Assembly: GCF_002196515.1 (NCBI RefSeq)
Contig: NZ_CP018835.1
Coordinates: 868,001-932,000 of the forward strand
Direction: 5' to 3'
From: Vibrio gazogenes
GTDB lineage: Bacteria > Pseudomonadota > Gammaproteobacteria > Enterobacterales > Vibrionaceae
DNA length: 64,000 nucleotides
Below, in pieces: positions 30,160-39,261 of the stretch; the first letter of the stretch is position 1, and the number at the start of each line of letters is the position of its first letter. Position numbers and translations under genes: made by a program. Below the pieces are notes generated by a model. That model was given only the letters and a program-made list of their open reading frames with translations, ran no database searches and had not been told where the DNA came from.

Positions 30160-31038
30160 CTAAAGTGCAAAGCTACCTGCGAGTGTTGATAGAATCAGGT
30201 TCCATCCATCAACCAACACAAACAGCATGAGCTTGAATGGCAAAGAAACAATCATAGGAGATAACATCATCATCCCCATTGCCATCAAGACCGAAGCAAC
30301 CACCAAGTCGATCACCAAAAAAGGGAGAAACAGCATAAAACCAATCTGAAAGGCTGTTTTTAACTCAGAGGTGATAAAAGCCGGAATCAATACCGTCATT
30401 TCAACATCTTGTGGATCGGTTGCCTGAGAGCCAGACATATTCACAAACGTCTCTAAATCTTTGACCCGAGTCTGCTTGAGCATGAAAGCTCGCATCGGTT
30501 TCTGCGCCTCATCAAAAGCTTGTTTGGCATTTATCTGCTCATTGAGATAAGGCTGGATCGCACGTTCATTCACTTGGTGAAAGACCGGAGACATAATAAA
30601 AAAGGTCAGAAACAATGCAATCCCGATAATGACTTGGTTTGAGGGTGTCTGCTGCAACCCCATTGCCTGTCGCAGAATCGACATAACGACCACAATCCGG
30701 GTAAACGAAGTCATCAATATGACTAATGCCGGCAGGAAGCCGAGCATCGTCATTAAACCGAGAATTTGTAAACTAATTGAATAATCCTGACTACCGTCGG
30801 GATTGGTGGTCATGGTTATCGCAGGAATACCAGCTTGATTCGAGTGAGCGGCCGTTGCTGTATTTGCAAGCCCCTGGGCAGTAATACTCTGTGTCACTAA
30901 ACTATTAGCGGGTTGAACGTCGCCTGGTGCTGGTGCCGCCCAAGACATCACTGAAAACGCCCCTAAACACAGCACCAGCCCAAGAAGGGCCAGTCTATGC
31001 CAATACGATGTAATTAAATGGAAACTATATTTTATCAT
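30160..31038 (-). CDS. fliP: Flagellar biosynthesis protein FliP
   Basis: Core of the export gate. The 292-residue ORF has an N-terminal signal sequence ([19 protein letters not shown]) and an Ala/Thr-rich linker. Conserved blocks follow: [39 protein letters not shown], and the C-terminal [20 protein letters not shown]. It overlaps the end of fliO by 14 nt, implying coupled translation; a slightly later start cannot be excluded. Confidence 0.95.
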   Translation of the reverse strand: MIKYSFHLITSYWHRLALLGLVLCLGAFSVMSWAAPAPGDVQPANSLVTQSITAQGLANTATAAHSNQAGIPAITMTTNPDGSQDYSISLQILGLMTMLGFLPALVILMTSFTRIVVVMSILRQAMGLQQTPSNQVIIGIALFLTFFIMSPVFHQVNERAIQPYLNEQINAKQAFDEAQKPMRAFMLKQTRVKDLETFVNMSGSQATDPQDVEMTVLIPAFITSELKTAFQIGFMLFLPFLVIDLVVASVLMAMGMMMLSPMIVSLPFKLMLFVLVDGWNLILSTLAGSFAL

Positions 31039-31417
31039 TCTTTTTCAGAAACCGATTAAGTTGGCCCGCAAAGGGATGCTCCCCTGTCTGAGATCCTGAT
31101 GACAACGGTTGTTCAAGTTTAGAAATCAATTGAATCGAATGGCTTGTTGCGCCAACTAAAAATTGTTCTTCTCCCGCTTGAACGACCAACAGTTTTTCTT
31201 TTGTACCAATCGGAAGTTGACGAATGATCATCAGATCTTTTTGTTGGCCCAACGCAGGTAAGCGCATCTTTTTGAGTAAGAATGCCAAAACCAAGATAAA
31301 GGCAATGACAAAAACCAAAGACCCCAGCGTCGTCAAAATACTCATGGAGTCGCCAACCTCTGCCCAGACAGGAAAGGCACACCAAGACAGACTAAACAGG
31401 CTAATTAATCGTTTCAT
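31025..31417 (-). CDS. fliO: Flagellar biosynthesis protein FliO
   Basis: Small membrane chaperone for FliP complex assembly. The 130 residues have an N-terminal signal-like segment, one TM helix (about 28-48, [20 protein letters not shown]) and a cytoplasmic beta domain with [20 protein letters not shown] and [10 protein letters not shown], the FliO signature. It lies between fliN and fliP. Confidence 0.93.
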   Translation of the reverse strand: MKRLISLFSLSWCAFPVWAEVGDSMSILTTLGSLVFVIAFILVLAFLLKKMRLPALGQQKDLMIIRQLPIGTKEKLLVVQAGEEQFLVGATSHSIQLISKLEQPLSSGSQTGEHPFAGQLNRFLKKNDKI

Positions 31418-31425
31418 CAGCGCGC

Positions 31426-31839
31426 TTATCTCAGCTTCTTAATCCGTTCTGTCTGGCTAATCACATCGGTCAAACGGATACCGAACTTATCGTTCACCAC
31501 CACAACCTCACCATGAGCGATCAAGGTTCCATTGACGAGGACATCCAGTGATTCTCCGGCAATACGATCCAATTCGACAACCGAGCCTTGGTTCAATTGC
31601 AGCAAATTACGGATACTAATTTGCGAGCGACCGACTTCCATTGAAATGGTCACCGGGATATCCATAATCGTATCCAGCTTCCGTCGCTCATCTTCTGAAA
31701 TAGGCTGTGATGTATCTTTCAACTCTTCCAGCGGGGCCGCCAATATTTCATCAATATCGTCATCTGATGCTGCATTCGGGTCTTCACCCAGTGCCGCAGC
31801 CCACTCATCTGCCAGTTTTTGATCATCAATATCAGACAT
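31426..31839 (-). CDS. fliN: Flagellar motor switch protein FliN
   Basis: C-ring component. The 137 residues (E. coli 137) have an acidic N-terminal region and a SpoA domain with IPVTISMEVGRSQISIRNLL, GSVVELDRIAGESLDVLVNG and LIAHGEVVVVNDKFGIRLTD. It is 14 bp after fliM. Confidence 0.96.
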   Translation of the reverse strand: MSDIDDQKLADEWAAALGEDPNAASDDDIDEILAAPLEELKDTSQPISEDERRKLDTIMDIPVTISMEVGRSQISIRNLLQLNQGSVVELDRIAGESLDVLVNGTLIAHGEVVVVNDKFGIRLTDVISQTERIKKLR

Positions 31840-31853
31840 CTTTGCTACCTACT

Positions 31854-32903
31854 TTAGTCTTTTACTTCATCTTCTCTTTCAAGATCAGAAATAATATCTT
31901 CACTCAAAAAAGCTAAATCTGTCTTCACAACATCAGGACGTTTAATTTTCTGTGAAATCTGAATGGCCAGATTATCTTCTGAACGTCCCATTTTCACGCG
32001 GAAGGTCGGCAGCTCTTCCACAAACATAACCGCATGTTCAGGCATATCGATCGGAATAACATCACCTGCCTGCAACTCCATCAAATCTCTTAATGCCAAT
32101 ACTTTTTCCAGTAAGTTCACGCGGAAATTAACCGGCACATCCATGATTTCCTCACGCAGTGCAGAGCTCCAGCGAACGTCTGTTTCCATTTTATCCGACT
32201 GAACCCCAGCATCTAAAAGTTCACGAATCGGTTCAAGCATCGAGTATGGCATGACCATATGGAAATCACCACCACCGCCATCGACCTCAATATGAAACGA
32301 ACTCACGACAATGACTTCTGTCGGGCTGACAATATTCGCCATGCTTGGGTTCACTTCGGAGTCAAGATATTCAAACTCAACCCCCATCACTGGAGACCAA
32401 GCTTCTTTATAATCTCCGAACACAATTTTCAGCAATAACTGAATAACTCGACGCTCTGTCGGGGTAAATTCACGTCCTTCGATTCTGGCATGAAAGCGGC
32501 CATCGCCACCGAAGAAATTTTCCACCAAAATGAAGACCAGCCGCGCTTCCATGGTAATCAACGCAGTCCCTTTTAATGGACGAAAACGCACCATATTAAG
32601 ACTGGTCGGGACATACAATGTGTTCTGGTACTCCCCGAACTTCATCATTTGTACACCGTTGATCGACACTTCGGCTGTTTTTCTCAGCATGTTAAACAAA
32701 CTGATACGTAAATGACGCGCAAATCGTTCATTAATCAATTCAAGCGTCGGCATCCGTCCCCGGACAATGCGATCCTGAGAAGAAAAATCAAAGTTGGCCG
32801 CTTCTCGCGTATCCGTGTCTAACTCTTCTTCATCATCATCATCGACACTATCAACACCATGTAATAGCGCATCAATCTCGTCCTGGCTTAATAGATCAGT
32901 CAC
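31854..32903 (-). CDS. fliM: Flagellar motor switch protein FliM
   Basis: C-ring protein that binds CheY-P. The 349 residues carry the N-terminal CheY-binding peptide LLSQDEIDALLHGV, the middle GGXG-type FFGGDGRFHARIEGREFTPT, and a C-terminal SpoA domain (VNLLEKVLALRDLMELQAGD). It follows fliL by 7 bp. Confidence 0.97.
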   Translation of the reverse strand: MTDLLSQDEIDALLHGVDSVDDDDEEELDTDTREAANFDFSSQDRIVRGRMPTLELINERFARHLRISLFNMLRKTAEVSINGVQMMKFGEYQNTLYVPTSLNMVRFRPLKGTALITMEARLVFILVENFFGGDGRFHARIEGREFTPTERRVIQLLLKIVFGDYKEAWSPVMGVEFEYLDSEVNPSMANIVSPTEVIVVSSFHIEVDGGGGDFHMVMPYSMLEPIRELLDAGVQSDKMETDVRWSSALREEIMDVPVNFRVNLLEKVLALRDLMELQAGDVIPIDMPEHAVMFVEELPTFRVKMGRSEDNLAIQISQKIKRPDVVKTDLAFLSEDIISDLEREDEVKD

Positions 32904-32910
32904 ACATCAC

Positions 32911-33417
32911 CTATTGCATTACAAAATCAGTAAACAGAACACGTTCAATCACTGGCTCACCGACCGCTTTAGTCAGCGCAGTCTGAATATCCTTCGTCGC
33001 CCGGTCACGTAACTCAATCCGGCCATTGGGTGACCGCAGCTGTTCCACGGTCGCAGAAGCAAACGTCGAGAGCAGAGAACTTTCAATTAATGGGGAGTGA
33101 TAACGGGCCTGATTTTCATTATCACTGCCCCGAACCATCAGCTGAACTTTGATTTGCACCATCCGGTCACGCTTATCGCCCGTTACATTAAATACGAACG
33201 GCTGAGGCAGACTGACATAAGCCACCGGTTCATTATTATTATCGGCCTTCTCAACACTCTGTTCAGGCTCTGCACTTGGTGATTCATCATCCGAACCCAT
33301 CATAAAAAATGCAGCACCGCCACCAACCATCAGTAATACCACAAGGGCGATAATGATAATCAAAAGTTTCTTTTTGCCGCCGGATGCATTATCTGCGACA
33401 TCATTTTCATCTGCCAT
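32911..33417 (-). CDS. fliL: Flagellar basal body-associated protein FliL
   Basis: Single-pass inner-membrane protein that supports stator function. The 168 residues have a short cytoplasmic tail and a TM helix at about 16-38 (KKLLIIIIALVVLLMVGGGA), then an acidic linker and a periplasmic stomatin-like domain ending ERVLFTDFVMQ. Confidence 0.95.
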   Translation of the reverse strand: MADENDVADNASGGKKKLLIIIIALVVLLMVGGGAAFFMMGSDDESPSAEPEQSVEKADNNNEPVAYVSLPQPFVFNVTGDKRDRMVQIKVQLMVRGSDNENQARYHSPLIESSLLSTFASATVEQLRSPNGRIELRDRATKDIQTALTKAVGEPVIERVLFTDFVMQ

Positions 33418-33454
33418 AATTATCTCTGCATGTGCAACGTACTAATTTTTAACC

Positions 33455-35461
33455 TTATGCGTAATAACTAATCCCATCACGCTTCGAACTAACATCCACA
33501 TCAAGTTTAACACCTGTGTCTGGATTATCATCATGAAAAACAGAATCCTGCCCCGTCAAAGCGCCTCGTCCAGAGGACTGACCTTGCCCGGAAGCAGCAT
33601 AGCCTTGCTGTTGATTGCCACTGCCTTGATGCTGGACAGATGTTTCCCCCAGTTGTACACCTTGCTGTGACAACATGTCTCTCAATCGAGGCATCGACTG
33701 TTCAAGTGCTTCTCTGGCTTGTGGGGTTGCCACGGTAAAATGCACCGTCGCAGCATCGCCAGACATGTTCATCCGAATATGCATCCGTCCCAGTTCTGGC
33801 GGGTCAAGGCGGATATCAATGTTTTTCAAATTTTTGGACATCATCATCTGGACCCGCTCCGAAAGCTGATCAGCCGCCATGGCGTCTTTTGCCAGATAAA
33901 TTGACGTCGGAGTCTGAGCAGCATCAGCTCTGATGTGACTTTGAACACTCTGACTCTGTTGACCCGCCAGTGATGAGAGCTGATGGGCAAAATGTCCTTC
34001 TTTTCCCGTACCATCACCAATCATTCCCTCTGAGCTAGAGCTGGCTTTACCATCACCAAATCCAGCCAGACGCTGACGAATCCATTGCTCACGTCCGACA
34101 GCACTCGCAGATAAAGTCTGTAATGCCGCCTGAGAAGCTGCTGAGTCACCGGGAAGATGCATGAGCGAATGGGTGGGGCTATCACTCTGAATCGCCTGAG
34201 TCAACGGATTCACCGGAACAGGTGTTGACTGAGACAATTGTTGAGCGGCAAACTGCTGAGCCATATGTGTATGATGGCGAGGATCCGCTCTTGGCGGTAA
34301 ATCTTGATTCAGCGATTGCAGGAGCTTTTGTGATAGCGCGGCTTTTTCCGTATTGCTCTCAGTACCAGATAATGCAGCCGCCTGAGTGTGGTCAACGCCA
34401 TCGGTTAGCGTCACATTCTGCATATCATCCTGAGCGATAATATTTGGATTTGGCACACCTTGGATATTTGTCCCGGCAGGTATTTTTTCCGGTGAAACGG
34501 TCGCGTCTCGATGTGCTTGTCCCTCAGATGAAACAGCAGCAGATGAAACAACAGATGCAGCATGACCAAGCTGTTGGGCATCGGCGTCCGGGAGCTGAGA
34601 CAAATCGACCGTCACAGCCTTCTCTCCTGTCAGTTGCTGCTCATCCGCACCTTGCCCCTGAGTTTGAGAAGCGTCACTGTCCGGTTCCACCGGAGCCAAA
34701 GGCAATGCGGAAGAGACGGCTGTTTTCTGAAGTGTATCTGGGTCGGTCACATTGACCTGCTGCACAAGTTTTGCTAAGTGTTTAGTCCCCTCAGATTCAG
34801 TGTCATCCGAGGCTGGCAATTTGTTGCCGTTTTGCGACACAAGCTGCTGTTCAGCGCCTTTAAGCCGACTAAGCACAGCTTCACCCTCTCCCATTGTCCG
34901 CAATGCGGCGTCTTTCTGTGCTGATGAGTCACTTTGTTCAGAAGATTTCTGGGAAGACGACGTAGAAATGGTCGCATGGGACTGCGTGTTTGACTCGGGC
35001 TGAGGAGCATTTAGCACTGCGGTATCACCATCAGGCTGAGGTTGTCCGCCAGATGTTTTCGCAGCCGCAATTTGAGTGTTATCCAGATCATCAATGTTTT
35101 CAGACAAATTCTTCTGGGACTGCGCCTCAACCAACTCGGCTTTAGACCCCTCTTTTCCAGAAGCTTCTTTATCAGATATATTTTTGCCAGAGATGTCTGG
35201 ATCGGACAATAGGGCATCCGCTGACATATCACCAGCAACATCCGATCCCCCTTCGGTAGGTTTCGCCTCACCGCTCTTGACTGAGGACTTTCCTGAAGCT
35301 GAATCCTCTCCCTTAAATAAAGCAGCCAGTTTGGCAAAAAAGCCACCGGACTCTTGCGACGATTCAGCAACATCACCAGCAACAACGGTATCATCACTAA
35401 CCGCTTTATGGTGAGACTGCACTTTCTGTGTCCCTGACGTGGGCGTGAGGTTGATATTCAT
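33455..35461 (-). CDS. fliK: Flagellar hook-length control protein FliK
   Basis: Secreted molecular ruler that triggers the FlhB specificity switch. The 668 residues are mostly low-complexity (Ser/Gln/Ala/Asp-rich) ruler sequence. The conserved C-terminal domain covers about 520-640, with KNLKNIDIRLDPPELGRMHI, RMNMSGDAATVHFTVATPQA and REALEQSMPRLRDMLSQQGV. It heads the fliKLMNOPQR-flhB run and is preceded by a sigma-54 promoter. Confidence 0.93.
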   Translation of the reverse strand: MNINLTPTSGTQKVQSHHKAVSDDTVVAGDVAESSQESGGFFAKLAALFKGEDSASGKSSVKSGEAKPTEGGSDVAGDMSADALLSDPDISGKNISDKEASGKEGSKAELVEAQSQKNLSENIDDLDNTQIAAAKTSGGQPQPDGDTAVLNAPQPESNTQSHATISTSSSQKSSEQSDSSAQKDAALRTMGEGEAVLSRLKGAEQQLVSQNGNKLPASDDTESEGTKHLAKLVQQVNVTDPDTLQKTAVSSALPLAPVEPDSDASQTQGQGADEQQLTGEKAVTVDLSQLPDADAQQLGHAASVVSSAAVSSEGQAHRDATVSPEKIPAGTNIQGVPNPNIIAQDDMQNVTLTDGVDHTQAAALSGTESNTEKAALSQKLLQSLNQDLPPRADPRHHTHMAQQFAAQQLSQSTPVPVNPLTQAIQSDSPTHSLMHLPGDSAASQAALQTLSASAVGREQWIRQRLAGFGDGKASSSSEGMIGDGTGKEGHFAHQLSSLAGQQSQSVQSHIRADAAQTPTSIYLAKDAMAADQLSERVQMMMSKNLKNIDIRLDPPELGRMHIRMNMSGDAATVHFTVATPQAREALEQSMPRLRDMLSQQGVQLGETSVQHQGSGNQQQGYAASGQGQSSGRGALTGQDSVFHDDNPDTGVKLDVDVSSKRDGISYYA

Positions 35462-35548
35462 ATCCAGTACTCTTGCAAACCAAATCTAATTGACGGTATT
35501 TGCTATTACAAACAAATGACTTTAATGCAAACAACTTGATATTAAATA

Positions 35549-35564
35549 AGCAAAAATTAAGCCA
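35549..35564 (-). promoter_or_regulatory. Sigma-54 promoter of fliK
   Basis: The minus strand reads TGGCTTAATTTTTGCT, with the -24 GG and -12 GC separated by exactly 10 bp, about 90 bp upstream of the fliK ATG. It is likely activated by FlrC, by analogy with the Vibrio class III flagellar operons. Confidence 0.65.
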
Positions 35565-35624
35565 TATCTATCAGAACATTCATCCAGTCAGTAATATTGT
35601 GATTCAGATAAGGTAAGAGTCCAT

Positions 35625-36065
35625 TTAAAATAGTGCTTTGCGGGCATACTGAATCGTTGTAAATTCATCGAGTTGTTTCTGCTCTCGTTTGATTTCAGCC
35701 TGTTGTTTTTCAGCCTGTTTTTTGTCTCGTAGCCACTCATAAGAACGGCGCGTTTTACGCACCTCAAGCCAATGTTCCTGACAGTTTTCAACTTGATCGA
35801 TAAAATGCTGTTCTGCACCTCTTTGTTTTGCAAGCGTCTCATCTAACTGAGTTAAGAAGCGATTCAAATGGCCATACTGACTTGCCGTTAAGCCGGCTTT
35901 CCCTCGGTCAATCATTTGATGGCAATAATCCAGACGATACTGTTCAATCTGACTCACCTGACGGTAATAACCTTCAAGTTCCTGACGTGCGCTATTTAAT
36001 GCGAGCACGGCTTTCTCTTCAGTCTCTTTCGCCTGTTCCAGCAAGAATTCCAGTGCATTTTCCAT
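35625..36065 (-). CDS. fliJ: Flagellar export chaperone FliJ
   Basis: A 146-residue coiled-coil protein that couples the FliI ATPase to FlhA. It is almost entirely heptad-like and charged (ENALEFLLEQAKETEEKAVL, DEFTTIQYARKALF at the end), as in the family. It begins 1 bp after the fliI stop. Confidence 0.92.
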   Translation of the reverse strand: MENALEFLLEQAKETEEKAVLALNSARQELEGYYRQVSQIEQYRLDYCHQMIDRGKAGLTASQYGHLNRFLTQLDETLAKQRGAEQHFIDQVENCQEHWLEVRKTRRSYEWLRDKKQAEKQQAEIKREQKQLDEFTTIQYARKALF

Positions 36066-36066
36066 A

Positions 36067-37395
36067 TTATTCAGAACCTATCTGCAAAACATTCTTCAAC
36101 ATACTGACACACATATCATACGGAACAGTGTCTTTCATGCCTTGTTGCAGGTACATATCAATCTTCGGTTTGAGGGTAAATGCCTGATCAATCGCCGGGT
36201 CAGTACCCGGTTTATAAGCGCCAATCGATACCAGGTCCTGATTTTTACGACAAACAGACAGAACTTGTCTTACGGCTTTTGACATCAGCTGATGTTCATC
36301 GGTTGTGATTTGAGGCATCACCCGACTCACCGATTTTTCAACATCCACCGCCGGATAGTGACCGGCATCCGCCAGCTCCCGGGATAAAACAATATGGCCA
36401 TCGAGAATAGCCCGTGACGCATCGGCAATCGGGTCCTGAAGATCATCCCCTTCCGTCAATACGGTAAAAAATGCGGTAATCGACCCCTGCTCGTCACTGC
36501 CATTCCCGGCACGCTCAACCAGCGCTGGTAATTTGGCAAAGACTGAAGGTGGATATCCTTTCGTCGCCGGCGGTTCGCCGACTGAAAGTGCAATTTCCCG
36601 CTGTGCCTGCGCAAAACGGGTCAACGAATCCATCAGTAATAAGACGTCTAACCCTTGATCACGAAAATACTCAGCAATCGTCAACGCGGTTTGACACCCT
36701 TTAAGGCGCATAAGCGGTGATGAATCGGCCGGAGCAGCAACAACAACTGCCCGCTGACGACCATCAACACCTAAAATTTCATCAATAAATTCTTTAACTT
36801 CTCGTCCACGTTCACCAATGAGACCAACCACCACGACTTGAGCCGTCGTTCCGCGAGTCATCATGCCCAATGTCACGGACTTCCCCACACCAGAACCGGC
36901 AAAGAGCCCGATACGCTGTCCTTTACCGACCGTCAATAATCCATTCACCGACTTCAGACCGACATCCAGTGGCTCAGAGATTGGTTTACGCGCAAGAGGG
37001 TTGATCGCAGCAGATTGAAAAGAAGCTTTATGTTCGGCATAAATCGGGCCTTTGCCATCCAACGGCATCCCGACACCATCAATAACTCTTCCCAACAGTT
37101 CCATACCAACGGGGACACCCGTATCACCATGAATCGGCGTGACTTTCGCTCCGGGCAAAATACCTGAAACTTGTTCACTCGGCATCAAATAAAGATGAGC
37201 GCCAGAGAAACCGACCACTTCCGCTTCAATCTCACCACTCATCGTTTCGACTTTACATAAACTGCCAATGGGTGCTTTACATCCAGTGGCTTCCAGAGTC
37301 AGTCCGACCACCCGTACGAGGCGGCCAGAAGCTATAGGACGGGAGGACAATCCCTGAATTTTGTATTGTGCAAAACGCTCTTCTAACGCTAACAC
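36067..37395 (-). CDS. fliI: Flagellum-specific ATPase FliI
   Basis: F1-beta-like ATPase of the flagellar export apparatus. The 442 residues have Walker A IGLFAGSGVGKSVTLGMMTR, Walker B in LDVLLLMDSLTRFAQAQREI, and the VGEPPATKGYPPSVFAKLPA block. Its start overlaps fliH by 7 nt. Confidence 0.97.
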   Translation of the reverse strand: MLALEERFAQYKIQGLSSRPIASGRLVRVVGLTLEATGCKAPIGSLCKVETMSGEIEAEVVGFSGAHLYLMPSEQVSGILPGAKVTPIHGDTGVPVGMELLGRVIDGVGMPLDGKGPIYAEHKASFQSAAINPLARKPISEPLDVGLKSVNGLLTVGKGQRIGLFAGSGVGKSVTLGMMTRGTTAQVVVVGLIGERGREVKEFIDEILGVDGRQRAVVVAAPADSSPLMRLKGCQTALTIAEYFRDQGLDVLLLMDSLTRFAQAQREIALSVGEPPATKGYPPSVFAKLPALVERAGNGSDEQGSITAFFTVLTEGDDLQDPIADASRAILDGHIVLSRELADAGHYPAVDVEKSVSRVMPQITTDEHQLMSKAVRQVLSVCRKNQDLVSIGAYKPGTDPAIDQAFTLKPKIDMYLQQGMKDTVPYDMCVSMLKNVLQIGSE

Positions 37396-38189
37396 GCATC
37401 ACCACCATGTCGGTTTGCTTCACAAAAACTTTTCAGAGTAGTTCGGATTCGCTCTTCAATCCGGTAGCTGACGCTCGATTCACCGGCCTCAATTTCAACA
37501 TCACCACGATTGAGAGAGGGTTCACTCACTAAAGTCCAGTGCCGGAAATCAAGGTCTTCTTCGCCATAGGACTGACGAATAATCTCAACATCTTCTGGAT
37601 TGAGTTTCAGTGTAATGTCATGACCGGTAACCGGCAGTGATTCAACAGAAGATTTTACCGTATCCAGAATCACCTGAGGATTCATCTGTACTTCAACCCG
37701 AACCACTTCTCTGACCAAAGCAAGTACCATATCGACCAGTTGACGCTCAACCTGTGCATTCATCAGTGCGAGGGGCTGGGCGAATTGATTCGCTAAATTA
37801 ACAAAACTGGCGACATGAGTATCGATGATTTCCTGACCGGCTGCCAGACCTTCATTTTGTCCGGCTTCTTGGCCTTCCTGATGCCCCGCCTGATAACCTT
37901 CTTCTTTGCCTTTATCGTAACCTTGTCTGAAACCGGCTTCCTGACCCTGATGCAATCCTTCTTGATAGGCACCTTGACGAATCAGTTCAATTTCTTCTTC
38001 CGTCAGTTCCAGTGGCATCTCTTCTACCAAGCGTTCAGCCTCCGGTATCCATCCCGGATCATATTTCAGTGCCGTGTCTTTTGCCTGACCATGCGTATCA
38101 GCCGTATAATCGGGTAACCCCCACACTTTTGCACACTCAACATCAGTATCCGTTCCCGGCCGTAAGAATCCGCGTTTTCTGTCTGACAT
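37389..38189 (-). CDS. fliH: Flagellar assembly protein FliH
   Basis: Stator-like regulator of FliI. The 266 residues include a central stretch (about 90-125) of Gly-spaced repeats (GLHQGQEAGFRQGYDKGKEE), the GxxxG-rich helix characteristic of FliH, and a C-terminal V-ATPase E-like domain. It lies between fliG and fliI. Confidence 0.94.
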   Translation of the reverse strand: MSDRKRGFLRPGTDTDVECAKVWGLPDYTADTHGQAKDTALKYDPGWIPEAERLVEEMPLELTEEEIELIRQGAYQEGLHQGQEAGFRQGYDKGKEEGYQAGHQEGQEAGQNEGLAAGQEIIDTHVASFVNLANQFAQPLALMNAQVERQLVDMVLALVREVVRVEVQMNPQVILDTVKSSVESLPVTGHDITLKLNPEDVEIIRQSYGEEDLDFRHWTLVSEPSLNRGDVEIEAGESSVSYRIEERIRTTLKSFCEANRHGGDAC

Positions 38190-38211
38190 CGTGACTCCTT
38201 AAACCAATTGA

Positions 38212-39261
38212 TCAGAGGAATTCATCAGCGCCACCTGACAACATGATTTCACCGTTGTCAGCCATTCTGCGAGCAATCGCCAGAATTTCTTTCTGCGCAG
38301 CTTCCACATCCGAAACTTTGATTGGCGGCATCGCTTCAAGATCATCTCTGAGCATTTCAGCAGCGCGTTTAGACATATTTTTAAAGATTTTCTCTTTCAG
38401 GGTGTCATCCGCACCTTTCAGTGCTTTTTGCAAAATATCCTGTGGCACATCCCGCAACAGTTTCTGAATACCCTGATCATCAACTTCAGCAAGGTTTTCA
38501 AAGACAAACATCAGATCCTGAATTTGCGTTGCCAGATCTTCATCCTGATCTCGCATTTGCTCCATCAGGACGCCTTCGACGTTATTATCGAGATAGTTCA
38601 TAATATCGGCAGCGGCTTTCAGACCACCAATTTTCGCAGCTTGTGCGCCCGCTTGACCGGCAAACTGTTTCTCCATAATTTCATTCAACTCAGCCAATGC
38701 CGATGGCTGTACTTCTTCCAGATTAGCAATCCGCATCATCAAATCCAGTCGATCCCGCTCAGCAAATTGCGCCAAAATCTCCGCTGATTGGTCTGGCTCG
38801 AGATAAGACAAAACAATGGTCTGGATCTGCGGGTGCTCATTGACAATAATGCTGGCGACCTGACGCGGGTCCATCCATTTCAAAGAATCCAAACCTTTTG
38901 AACCGGTTCCCAGCAGGATTTGATCAACCAGGTTGTTGGCTTTATCTTCACCTAAGGCTGCAACCAAGGCGTTGCGCATAAAGTCTTCGCTGCCCATCCC
39001 GATATTGGTGTATTTCTGAATATCTTCCAGAAATGCCCGGTGTACAGCACTGACCTTGCCCTGACTCAGCTCACTCGAACGAGCCATCGCACTACCAACC
39101 CGCTGGACTTGTTTCGGCTCCAGATGACGAATAATCCCGGCAGCATCTTCCTCATTCAGACTCAATAAGAGAATTGCAGCTTTTTCATCGCCACTAATTG
39201 ACCCGACATCGATGTCTTGAGGGACCAGATCACCGCCATTTTCTTTCTCATCAGCCATCAT
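38212..39261 (-). CDS. fliG: Flagellar motor switch protein FliG
   Basis: Rotor protein that contacts the stator. The 349 residues have the N-terminal FliF-binding domain (DEKAAILLLSLNEEDAAGII), the EHPQ motif in IVNEHPQIQTIVLSY, and the C-terminal torque domain with the charged helix EKIFKNMSKRAAEMLRDDLE. Two adjacent ATGs begin the ORF (39261 and 39258), and it overlaps the fliF stop by 11 nt. Confidence 0.97.
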   Translation of the reverse strand: MMADEKENGGDLVPQDIDVGSISGDEKAAILLLSLNEEDAAGIIRHLEPKQVQRVGSAMARSSELSQGKVSAVHRAFLEDIQKYTNIGMGSEDFMRNALVAALGEDKANNLVDQILLGTGSKGLDSLKWMDPRQVASIIVNEHPQIQTIVLSYLEPDQSAEILAQFAERDRLDLMMRIANLEEVQPSALAELNEIMEKQFAGQAGAQAAKIGGLKAAADIMNYLDNNVEGVLMEQMRDQDEDLATQIQDLMFVFENLAEVDDQGIQKLLRDVPQDILQKALKGADDTLKEKIFKNMSKRAAEMLRDDLEAMPPIKVSDVEAAQKEILAIARRMADNGEIMLSGGADEFL